Shown: piece after piece, positions 26,610-33,749 of the stretch
How positions within the stretch are numbered: position 1 is the stretch's first letter
Layout of the letters: each line of letters opens with the position of its first letter
Origin: VBWE01 sp943372645
Lineage (GTDB): Bacteria; Bacteroidota; Bacteroidia; Palsa-965
Direction of reading: 5' to 3'
NCBI GenBank assembly: GCA_943372645.1
Contig: CALRZN010000002.1
Location: 186,001-250,000 of the forward strand
DNA length: 64,000 nt
Made by a program: the position numbers and the translations under genes
Notes under the pieces: model-generated
What the model was told of the DNA's origin: nothing
Seen by the model: the letters and a program-made list of their open reading frames with translations, nothing else
Databases searched by the model: none

Positions 26610-27992
26610 ATGGCCGACCAGTCAACGCGCTTTAACGAAGCTGCCGAGCAAAAGGTGTTTGATGACAAACACCGGAAGACCATGCAGTTTAATATTGCGC
26701 AGTACGACAAAAAAGTGGTGTACGGTAAAGAGCAGTTCAGCAACCTCGAACTGGCCCGCAGCCGCGCAGCAGGTTTACGTACGAAGGTGATTGAGAACCT
26801 GGACAAGTACCTCATTGAATTTGAAGCAAACTTTATTAGGCGCGGCGGAAAAGTGGTGTGGGCGCAGGATGCAGACGAAGCTGTTGCTGAAATAAAAAAG
26901 ATACTGCAGGCCGCCGGCACCAAAAGTGTGGTGAAAGGCAAATCAATGGTTACCGAAGAAATCGGCCTGAACGAAGCGCTGGAAAAAGAACAGATTACCG
27001 TTTACGAAACCGATCTCGGCGAATACATCCAGCAGCTTGATGATGAACCGCCCTACCACATTGTTACACCGGCCATGCACAAATCAAAAGAAGATGTGGC
27101 CGAACTGTTTCATGAAAAAATGGGCACGCCGGCCGACTGGACGCCGCAGCAGGTAACACTGCATGTGCGCGAACTGCTCCGCGAACAATACAGCAAAGCA
27201 GAAGCCGGCATTACCGGGGCCAATTTCCTGGTGGCTGACAGCGGCGCCGTAGTGGTGTGTGAAAACGAAGGTAACGGCATTATGTCGGTTGGTTTTCCGA
27301 ACGTACATATTGTAGTTGCAGGAATTGAAAAGGTAATTCCCGCCATGAGCGACCTCGACCTGTTTCTGCCCCTGCTTTCAACACACGGTACCGGGCAGCA
27401 GCTTACAGTTTACAACACGGTTTTTACCGGACCGAAACAGCCGGGCGAAACAGACGGTCCCGAAGAAATGATTGTGGTGCTGCTTGACAACGGACGCACC
27501 AATGTGCTGGAGAAAGAAGAACAGCGCCGTGCATTAAATTGCATCCGCTGCGGCGCGTGCCTCAACGGTTGCCCCGTTTACCAGGGCGTTGGCGGACACA
27601 CGTACGGTTCGGTGTATAGCGGGCCGATTGGTGCGGTGATTACGCCGCTGATGAAAGGCCTGGATGAATACAAACACCTCAGCTACGCCTCTTCGCTGTG
27701 CGGCAAATGCACCGAAGTATGTCCAGTAAAAATTGATCTGCACAACCTGCTGCTGTTTAACCGTCGCGATGCGGTGAAGGAAGGCACATCGGGCAAAACC
27801 GAAAACATGATGTGGTTTTTCTGGAAAACCGCCATGCTCAAACGCAGCAAGATGGACAAGGGCGGCGCGAAGCTGAAAAACTTTATGCTGCGCCAGTTTT
27901 TCCGCAAAACCTGGGGCGACCGCCGCGAACTGCCCGTAGTCGCACCGAAAACATTTAACCAGGTGTGGCGCGAGTGGAAGGGGATTAAGTAA
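26610..27992 (+). CDS. lutB: LutB-like lactate utilization iron-sulfur protein
   Basis: 460 residues. The N-terminal LutB/LldF domain (KGKSMVTEEIGLNEALEKEQ; GITGANFLVADSGAVVVCEN) is followed by two [4Fe-4S] motifs, CIRCGACLNGCPVY and CGKCTEVCPVKIDLH, and a C-terminal helical tail. Known role: with LutA and LutC it oxidises L-lactate to pyruvate through an Fe-S chain. Neither lutA nor lutC is beside it here, so the partners must lie elsewhere. It follows the M28 gene by 11 nt and is convergent with the orphan gene ending at 28009. Confidence 0.93.
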   Translation: MADQSTRFNEAAEQKVFDDKHRKTMQFNIAQYDKKVVYGKEQFSNLELARSRAAGLRTKVIENLDKYLIEFEANFIRRGGKVVWAQDADEAVAEIKKILQAAGTKSVVKGKSMVTEEIGLNEALEKEQITVYETDLGEYIQQLDDEPPYHIVTPAMHKSKEDVAELFHEKMGTPADWTPQQVTLHVRELLREQYSKAEAGITGANFLVADSGAVVVCENEGNGIMSVGFPNVHIVVAGIEKVIPAMSDLDLFLPLLSTHGTGQQLTVYNTVFTGPKQPGETDGPEEMIVVLLDNGRTNVLEKEEQRRALNCIRCGACLNGCPVYQGVGGHTYGSVYSGPIGAVITPLMKGLDEYKHLSYASSLCGKCTEVCPVKIDLHNLLLFNRRDAVKEGTSGKTENMMWFFWKTAMLKRSKMDKGGAKLKNFMLRQFFRKTWGDRRELPVVAPKTFNQVWREWKGIK

Positions 27993-28008
27993 GCGAAAGC
28001 GGACAATT

Positions 28009-28842
28009 TTAGTCCGTTACTTCTGTAAGATCAATTACATCTGCAGAACCATGCGTCCCGATTTCGGTCGTTCCGGCTGTAGTGGTTTTGTTAACCCGAT
28101 CATCAAGAACTGTTTCATCTGAATCAAACGAATGCCAGTCGTTTTCGTCCCGTTTTTGCGTCTGATCAGCAGCATGTTTGTAGTAGGCTCCGATATTTGC
28201 CCAGGTAAAATCTTCAACCCCGGTTAAACCGATTGCTGCTTTCAGCGGCGGATTAATACCAGCTTCTGCAAGCGCAATAACATCATCTTTTGTTCGTGAA
28301 GGGCCAAATTCACCGTTGTGGCCATATCGCCGCACTTCGCGTGTAAGCCAGTTGTCAGCGACATCCAGTATCTTGCTTTTTGCATACCGGTAATCAGCAA
28401 CGTGCTCGTTTTCGGCTGCTATAATTTGAGCTGCTATTGGTGCAGAAATAACGGAATAAACCGGTTTGCCCTGTTCCTGTAGGTTTGGTACCAGGTGGTT
28501 TCCGGTATCGAGCGCCCATGAATCATTATCGCCTTCCTGCGAAGGCGTTTCCAGGATCGGTTTTGAATACCACTGATTTTGTTTTCTGACCGTCCGGAAA
28601 TTAATTTCAGGTCCATCATGATTGCGAATGGTTGTTGTAAACCCCAATGTGGGATAGGCGTATTCGGCCCTGCCAAAAAAAGCGGCGCCGTTTTCGGCGG
28701 TTGCATCTGCTAAAGCGTTATACCCGGTATCGAAAACGAATGCAGGAGGGGCATAAGTTTGTTTCTGCCCTGCACCGGAAAAGCCATTTGCATTGGCTTT
28801 CGATGATTGGGCTTTCCCGCTATCCGATGCTGTGTTGTGCAT
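28009..28842 (-). CDS. Hypothetical protein, 277 aa, unknown family
   Basis: I do not recognise this protein. It has no signal peptide or membrane segment. The N-terminal 30 residues (SDSGKAQSSKANANGFSGAG) and C-terminal 40 (TTTAGTTEIGTHGSADVIDL) are low-complexity and probably flexible. The centre has IIAAENEHVADYRYAKSKIL, in which the E-x2-H-x2-D-Y pattern looks like an amphipathic helix with polar, possibly metal-binding residues, and WLTREVRRYGHNGEFGPSRT. It is the gene most unlike its neighbours in this stretch. It starts 52 nt after the acyl-CoA synthetase stop, with a 14-bp palindrome between. Confidence 0.65.
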   Translation of the reverse strand: MHNTASDSGKAQSSKANANGFSGAGQKQTYAPPAFVFDTGYNALADATAENGAAFFGRAEYAYPTLGFTTTIRNHDGPEINFRTVRKQNQWYSKPILETPSQEGDNDSWALDTGNHLVPNLQEQGKPVYSVISAPIAAQIIAAENEHVADYRYAKSKILDVADNWLTREVRRYGHNGEFGPSRTKDDVIALAEAGINPPLKAAIGLTGVEDFTWANIGAYYKHAADQTQKRDENDWHSFDSDETVLDDRVNKTTTAGTTEIGTHGSADVIDLTEVTD

Positions 28843-28862
28843 ACAGTAAATGTAAACTATTT

Positions 28863-28876
28863 CGGAAGCGCTTCCG
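28863..28876. repeat. 14-bp perfect palindrome upstream of the orphan gene
   Basis: CGGAAGCGCTTCCG lies 21 nt before the ATG at 28842. It could be an operator or the stem of a weak terminator for the upstream gene; the T run on the minus strand is on the wrong side for the latter. Confidence 0.4.
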
Positions 28877-28894
28877 GAAAAAGAACCCTGTTAT

Positions 28895-30355
28895 TCAGAA
28901 AAGAGCAACCAGTTCTTTCTTCAGCACCTTCCCCATCGCATTGCGTGGCAGATCTTCCATTCCTTTTATTACCGTAGGTTGTTTGTACGGCGCAAGGTGC
29001 GGCTTCAGAAATGTTTTCAGTTCATCCATTGTAATCGTCTTCCCGGGTTTTAATACCAGTGCGGCGGCAACTTTTTCACCCCAGGTTTCATCGGGCAATC
29101 CTGCAACAGCACAGGCCGCGATATCGGGATGCAGCAATAAAACATTTTCAATTTCGAGCGCTGAAATTTTATACCCGCCCGATTTGATGATGTCGCTGCT
29201 TATGCGGCCGGCGATTTTGTAATAGCCGTTTTCAATGTTTACCATATCGCCGGTTTTAAACCAGCGGTGGCCGTGTTCATCGGTTACAAAACTTTCTGCC
29301 GTTACTTCCGGCCGGTTGTAATAGCCGCGGAACAGGTTTTTGCCGCGCACCTGCAGTTCGCCCATACAGCCTTCGGCAGTAATGTCGTTTCCGCTTTCAT
29401 CCACCACGCGCACCACCACACCCGGCAAAGGCAGGCCCACAAAACCGGGGCGGCGCTCACCGTGCAGCGGGTTCGAAAGCGCCATACCAATTTCAGTCAT
29501 GCCGTAACGTTCGAGCAACGTATGCCCGCTGATGGTTTTCCATTTTTCAAGCACCGGAACCGGCAACGCCGCCGATCCGGAAACCATCAGGCGAAGCGCG
29601 TTACATGCGGCCGACATTTTTTGCTGCTGTGCAGTTGTTGCTGTTTCCCAATGTTCAATCAGTTTCGAATAAATGGTGGGCACCGCCATAAACACGGAAT
29701 AATTTTCAGCAATTAATTTTTCCCACACGTCATCCGCACTGAATTTCGGCAGCAGATCACAGTAAGCTCCCGCAGCCAGCGCACACAGCAATTTGTTAAT
29801 GATGCCGTGTGTATGATGCAGCGGCAGAAAATGCATAATGCGGTCGCTGCGTTTCCATTCCCAGGCCTGCAGCAGGCACTCTACCTGTGCGAGCAGACTG
29901 CGGTGCGTATGTACCGCGCCTTTTGGTTTGCCCGTGGTGCCGCTGGTGTAAAGCAGCATCGCATCCGTTTCCGGATCGCATCGGAAAACGGTTTGCGTTT
30001 GCGGATTAATAATAAGATCAATTACACGAACGCCGGGTAATTCCGGCAGCAGGTGTTTTAATTCATCCTGTACCAGCACCACCGTTGCTTCACAATCGCG
30101 GATGATGTATTCCAGCTCCGCGGGCGGATGCGTAGGACACAGCGGCACATACGCTGCCCCGCTCTGCCACGAGCCGACCATTCCCGCAACGTAATACAGC
30201 CCGGGAGCTGCAAGCAGGGCTACGCGCTCGTTTGTGCGGTTGCCCAGCAGCAACGAAATTCCTGCGCCTGCTTCCAGCAGCTGTGTGCCGGTATAACGCC
30301 CGTGTGCATCGCCGATTAAAACCGAAGCGGTATGAGCAGCAATCTGTTCAAGCAT
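28895..30355 (-). CDS. AMP-binding acyl-CoA synthetase, malonyl-CoA synthetase-like
   Basis: 486 residues, a complete adenylate-forming enzyme. Core motifs: P-loop-like LLYTSGTTGKPKGAVHTH, LLERYGMTEIGMALSNPLHG, WFKTGDMVNIENGYYKIAGR and the C-terminal catalytic Lys in PRNAMGKVLKKEL. Short length and the RYGMTEIGMALSNP context resemble MatB/ACSF3 malonyl-CoA synthetases; the exact acid is inferred, not shown. It would activate a carboxylic acid with ATP and CoA in the cytoplasm. The lipoprotein gene upstream ends in a terminator, so it probably has its own promoter. Confidence 0.88.
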   Translation of the reverse strand: MLEQIAAHTASVLIGDAHGRYTGTQLLEAGAGISLLLGNRTNERVALLAAPGLYYVAGMVGSWQSGAAYVPLCPTHPPAELEYIIRDCEATVVLVQDELKHLLPELPGVRVIDLIINPQTQTVFRCDPETDAMLLYTSGTTGKPKGAVHTHRSLLAQVECLLQAWEWKRSDRIMHFLPLHHTHGIINKLLCALAAGAYCDLLPKFSADDVWEKLIAENYSVFMAVPTIYSKLIEHWETATTAQQQKMSAACNALRLMVSGSAALPVPVLEKWKTISGHTLLERYGMTEIGMALSNPLHGERRPGFVGLPLPGVVVRVVDESGNDITAEGCMGELQVRGKNLFRGYYNRPEVTAESFVTDEHGHRWFKTGDMVNIENGYYKIAGRISSDIIKSGGYKISALEIENVLLLHPDIAACAVAGLPDETWGEKVAAALVLKPGKTITMDELKTFLKPHLAPYKQPTVIKGMEDLPRNAMGKVLKKELVALF

Positions 30356-30360
30356 GTGCT

Positions 30361-30410
30361 AAAAATAAAAAAAGAAAACCGGCTGCGTTGCGTTTACAAC
30401 GGGCCGGTTT
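30361..30410 (-). terminator. Terminator of the lipoprotein/Pmp3 gene
   Basis: On the minus strand AAACCGGC (30410-30403) pairs with GCCGGTTT (30383-30376), followed by TTCTTTTTTTATTTTT. It lies just after the gene ending at 30429 and before the acyl-CoA synthetase start. Confidence 0.75.
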
Positions 30411-30428
30411 ATCGGATGTGTTTTTAAT

Positions 30429-31073
30429 CTATTTCAGTACGGTAAGCAGGGCGATAATAATAGCGATCAACCACAAAAGGCCAATGTACCCGAGCACTCC
30501 TAAAGCAAGTCCGCCACCGAGCAGGCATAAAATAAGCGTGAGCCAGAACTTCCCGGTAATGCCTTCGGCCAGGTAAACAGCCAGCGGGGGCAACAGGATT
30601 GCAAGAATAACAAGAATGATCAGATCCACATCGCCACCTGAACTGCTGCGGCTTGTGGACCATGATTTCGGTTTCAGCTGCGGCGTGCGCAGGGTGTGTG
30701 CCGGTTTTGTGCGTTCTTTGATAACCGATGCAATTGCCGGTGAAGACGAAGCGCGTTCTTTTTTCGATCCGGTTGTTGTTCCTGTTTTTTGAGCAGTAAC
30801 CACAGGCGCATTTTCCTGCACTGCTACCGGCTGAACAACGGGCTGTTCCGGGGTTCCGGTTACCGTGTTTGCCGGTGTAACGGTAGCAACCGCTTCCGGG
30901 TTCTGTTTGTCTTTTACAACCGCAACCGGTTCTGTTTTTGTTTTCTGATCGCGGATAGCAATATGATATCCGTTGTTGTAATGGCGCTTTACAATATCCA
31001 CTTTCTTAAATGTGCTGCACGAGCTAAGCACAAGGGCAAAAACCAACGTGGTACCGAAGAGTATCTTTTTCAT
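30429..31073 (-). CDS. Lipoprotein with C-terminal YqaE/Pmp3 membrane domain
   Basis: 214 residues from the ATG at 31073, preceded by an AAGGA ribosome-binding patch; an ATG 8 codons upstream is less likely. The N-terminus ends in a lipobox (FALVLSSC, Cys19). A Thr/Pro/Val-rich linker (about 45-150) leads to a C-terminal Pmp3 domain (DLIILVILAILLPPLAVYLA, then ITGKFWLTLILCLLGGG). Pmp3/YqaE proteins are normally 50-60 residue inner-membrane peptides linked to membrane potential and stress. Fusing one to a lipoprotein is odd: either the Cys is not lipidated or the protein is anchored at both ends. Confidence 0.85.
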   Translation of the reverse strand: MKKILFGTTLVFALVLSSCSTFKKVDIVKRHYNNGYHIAIRDQKTKTEPVAVVKDKQNPEAVATVTPANTVTGTPEQPVVQPVAVQENAPVVTAQKTGTTTGSKKERASSSPAIASVIKERTKPAHTLRTPQLKPKSWSTSRSSSGGDVDLIILVILAILLPPLAVYLAEGITGKFWLTLILCLLGGGLALGVLGYIGLLWLIAIIIALLTVLK

Positions 31074-31104
31074 GTTTTCCTTTTTAGTTACAGTCAAAGA
31101 AATT

Positions 31105-31137
31105 AAAAAACCGGAAGGGATAAAATGACCTTCCCGA
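31105..31137 (-). terminator. Terminator of the DUF4349 gene
   Basis: On the minus strand CGGGAAGG pairs with CCTTCCGG-type sequence (stem with a 9-nt loop), followed by TTTTTTAA. It separates the DUF4349 gene from the Pmp3 lipoprotein gene. Confidence 0.75.
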
Positions 31138-31166
31138 AAAGTTTTAAACAGCCCCCGGATTAAAAA

Positions 31167-31832
31167 TTATCCCCGCACAAAAAGCCATTTCACGCCTTTG
31201 TACAGCCCGATGAACACGTAGCTTACTGCACCCGGTTTGGTTTTTTCGTGGATATTAACTGTAATGCTCGAAAACGAAACCTCGTCGTTAAGCACGGCCA
31301 GTTTGCCTTTCAGTTGTTCGATGTCAAGCGTGATGCGGTCTATTTCACGTTCCACACGCAGCACTTCGTCAATGGTATGTGCTTTCTGAAGCAGTTCCAT
31401 GTAACGCTGCCGTGTTTTTTCTGCATTGTCGAGCCGCACCTGCAGGTCGTTGTACTTGTCGGTAACATCGGTGCTGCGGATGTTTTTGTCAATCACTTTG
31501 CCGAGCATGCCCACATCGCTGAGTGCAGTCATAAAATAATCGGACTTCACACGGATGGTGCATTCATCGCCGTTCATGGCTTGCACATATCCTCCGTATT
31601 TTTTGGCAATGCCGCCCAGCTGCACCATGGCCGTATCGGGTGTTTTGGTATCAAGGCGAACAGTGGCATCAAAATTTACAAGCCGTGTGGGGCTAGCCGG
31701 TTCTGCGTTATTTCCTGCAACTTTTTCAGTGTTGTAACGGGGAGCAGAAGAATACGCCTCGGCACGTTTGGTGGTGGAACAGGAAGCCAGCAGCAGCGAG
31801 CCGAGGGCGATGCAGGTGAGGAGCTTTTTCAT
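31167..31832 (-). CDS. DUF4349 lipoprotein
   Basis: 221 residues. The lipobox LLLASC gives a lipidated Cys18. The DUF4349 domain follows: VNFDATVRLDTKTPDTAMVQ, the GGYVQAM segment, and the helical hairpin DVTDKYNDLQVRLDNAEKTR with RVEREIDRITLDIEQLKGKL. A C-terminal hydrophobic stretch (VSYVFIGLYKGVKWLFV) may touch the membrane. Function is unknown; family members are envelope proteins. The gene is divergent from ferritin. Confidence 0.88.
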   Translation of the reverse strand: MKKLLTCIALGSLLLASCSTTKRAEAYSSAPRYNTEKVAGNNAEPASPTRLVNFDATVRLDTKTPDTAMVQLGGIAKKYGGYVQAMNGDECTIRVKSDYFMTALSDVGMLGKVIDKNIRSTDVTDKYNDLQVRLDNAEKTRQRYMELLQKAHTIDEVLRVEREIDRITLDIEQLKGKLAVLNDEVSFSSITVNIHEKTKPGAVSYVFIGLYKGVKWLFVRG

Positions 31833-31951
31833 ATACAGGTCTTTTTTATGGTTATGGTTTCATCCTGATAGGGTCGCTTCCCGGGAAATTCCACAAATAC
31901 AGATCTGCACACAATTCGCCTGCAGAACAAAAACCAGCGGAATAATGTTTT

Positions 31952-31959
31952 TATCTTTG
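31952..31959 (+). promoter_or_regulatory. -7 box (TATCTTTG) of the ferritin gene
   Basis: Exact TAnnTTTG match 21 nt before the ferritin ATG. Confidence 0.55.
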
Positions 31960-31980
31960 TATCAACTAAAACACACCACC

Positions 31981-32502
31981 ATGTTATCTCCGAAAATTGA
32001 AAAAGCGCTGAACGAACAGATTGTGCTCGAAGGCGATTCTTCCCAATATTATCTCGCAATGGCTTCCTGGGCCGAAACACAGGGCATGAACGGCGTTGCG
32101 CAGTTCCTGTTTACCCACGCCGACGAAGAGCGCCAGCACATGCTCAAGCTGATGAAGTTTGTAAACGAACGCGGCGGTCACGGCGTGGTTCCCGCACTCA
32201 AACAGCCTCCCAAAACATTTAAGTCGGTGCAGGCCGTGTTCGAACTCATCCTCAAACACGAAGTGCTCGTTTCGTCAGAAATCAACAACCTCGTTGAAAT
32301 CTGCCTGAAAGAACGCGACTACACCACGCACAACTTCCTGCAGTGGTACGTTTCGGAACAGATTGAAGAAGAAGCGCTCGCCCGCCAGGTGCTCGACAAA
32401 CTGAAACTGATCGGTGGCGAACGCGGCGGCCTGTACCTGTTCGACCGCGACCTCGAAACCATGGCTGCTGCAAAACCGGCTGCGGCTGATACCGGCAAAT
32501 AA
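31981..32502 (+). CDS. ftnA: Ferritin (FtnA type, non-heme)
   Basis: 173 residues from the ATG at 31981. Iron-site residues at the standard positions of bacterial FtnA are visible: Glu17 (VLEGDSSQYYLAM), Glu50 and His53 (HADEERQHML), Glu94 (LKHEVLVSSE), Gln127 and Glu130 (VSEQIEEEAL). The enzyme oxidises Fe2+ and stores Fe3+ in a 24-subunit shell in the cytoplasm. The C-terminal Ala-rich tail (MAAAKPAAADTGK) is longer than in E. coli. The gene is monocistronic; an inverted-repeat element begins 11 nt after its stop. Confidence 0.95.
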   Translation: MLSPKIEKALNEQIVLEGDSSQYYLAMASWAETQGMNGVAQFLFTHADEERQHMLKLMKFVNERGGHGVVPALKQPPKTFKSVQAVFELILKHEVLVSSEINNLVEICLKERDYTTHNFLQWYVSEQIEEEALARQVLDKLKLIGGERGGLYLFDRDLETMAAAKPAAADTGK

Positions 32503-32513
32503 ATGAAACGGTT

Positions 32514-32678
32514 AGAGCCTGTTGAGGATTTGTTTTTGGAATTTGTTATGATGCCATTTTGATTCAGATGAGGCGGACTTTGCAGGCCATATCGGAGATT
32601 ATCTGGTCAAAAAGGCCAACGAAATATGAAACAAAATGGCGCATAACAAAACCAAAGTATTAGTCCTTAACAGGCTCT
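32514..32678. mobile_element. MITE-like inverted-repeat element overlapping the next gene's start
   Basis: About 165 bp with imperfect inverted arms of about 55 nt. The left arm begins AGAGCCTGTTGAGGA; the right arm, read on the minus strand, begins AGAGCCTGTTAAGGA. Both continue with TTTGTTATG and CCATTTTG-n2-TCA. No target duplication is clear. The right arm contains the ATG and first 14 codons of the M28 gene at 32636. No transposase is present, so it is a non-autonomous or decayed element. Confidence 0.7.
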
Positions 32679-33634
32679 TTGCCCGCAATACGTTTTTCGC
32701 AACCGTTGCGGTATTCATCATTCTTGGCTTTGTTACCAATCCCGTGCTGTTTTACGGACAGGGTACAGCTGCGCCTGCTGTGGATACCGCACGCCTGCGC
32801 GCCGAAGTAAGCTGGCTCGCCAACACGCCATTTCCGCGCAATGTGGACCATCCCGAACTGCTTGATTCAGCTGCGCGCTGGATTGCTGCGCAGCTGAAGC
32901 AGGACGGAATCGCTTCGTGGGAACAAACATACCTGGTGAACGGAAAAACCTACCGCAACATCGTTTGCTCCTTCGGACCGCGCACGGCCAAACGCGTAAT
33001 TGTTGGCGCGCATTACGATGTGTGCGGCGACCAGGCCGGGGCCGATGACAATGCCAGCGGAACGGTGGGCCTGCTCGAACTGGCGCGCCTGCTGAAAAAA
33101 AACAACCCCGCGCTGAAATACCGCACTGATCTTGTTTTTTACACGCTTGAAGAACCGCCGAGTTACGATACGCCCGACATGGGCAGCTTTCGCCATGCAA
33201 AAAGTTTGCGCGACAGCAGCATTGAAGTAAAAGCAATGGTGTGCCTGGAAATGATCGGCTATTTTTCAGACAAACCGAAATCGCAGCAGTACCCGGTGGG
33301 TTTGCTCAAACTGTTTTATCCCACCAAAGCCGATTACATTGCCGTGGTCGGAAAACTCGGGCAGGGCGCGCTGGTGCGCAAGGTGAAACGGAACATGCAG
33401 CGCGGCTGTGCGATTAATGTGCGATCCATCAACGCACCGAAATTTATTCCCGGCATTGATTTTTCAGATCACCGCAGTTACTGGAATTTCGGGTACGAAG
33501 CGGTGATGATTACCAACACGGCTTTTTACCGCAACAAAAACTACCACCAGCCCGGCGATGTTCCTGCTTCGCTTGATTATGGCCGCATGGCCGAAGTGAT
33601 TAAGGGTGCGTATGCGGTGGTGTGCGGGTTTTAG
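32636..33634 (+). CDS. M28 family zinc peptidase, start inside a repeat element
   Basis: 332 residues. One N-terminal hydrophobic segment (TFFATVAVFIILGFVTNPVL) serves as signal or anchor. The peptidase domain shows VGAHYDVCGD, AGADDNASGTV, FYTLEEPP, VCLEMIGYF and KNYHQPGDVP as zinc and catalytic positions. It is shorter than the M28 enzyme at 25024 and lacks the PA insertion. The only usable start codon lies in the right arm of the inverted-repeat element, so the first 14 or so residues (MAHNKTKVLVLNRL) come from repeat DNA. I see no in-frame ATG, GTG or TTG after the element that keeps the hydrophobic segment. Confidence 0.85.
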   Translation: MAHNKTKVLVLNRLFARNTFFATVAVFIILGFVTNPVLFYGQGTAAPAVDTARLRAEVSWLANTPFPRNVDHPELLDSAARWIAAQLKQDGIASWEQTYLVNGKTYRNIVCSFGPRTAKRVIVGAHYDVCGDQAGADDNASGTVGLLELARLLKKNNPALKYRTDLVFYTLEEPPSYDTPDMGSFRHAKSLRDSSIEVKAMVCLEMIGYFSDKPKSQQYPVGLLKLFYPTKADYIAVVGKLGQGALVRKVKRNMQRGCAINVRSINAPKFIPGIDFSDHRSYWNFGYEAVMITNTAFYRNKNYHQPGDVPASLDYGRMAEVIKGAYAVVCGF

Positions 33635-33696
33635 AACAGATCTTCTTGTCCACAGCCCCCGTTCGGCATGCTAACAACAGCAGGCGGTTAAAGCGA

Positions 33697-33724
33697 TTGT
33701 ACAAAAAGTTTTGTATTATATTTA
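33697..33724 (+). promoter_or_regulatory. Promoter of the six-repeat T9SS adhesin (TTG-N17-TATATTTA)
   Basis: TTG (33697-33699), 17 nt, TATATTTA (33717-33724), one base from TAnnTTTG, 25 nt before the ATG at 33750. Confidence 0.65.
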
Positions 33725-33749
33725 TGCTCTAAAACAAAACAAAAAACAC

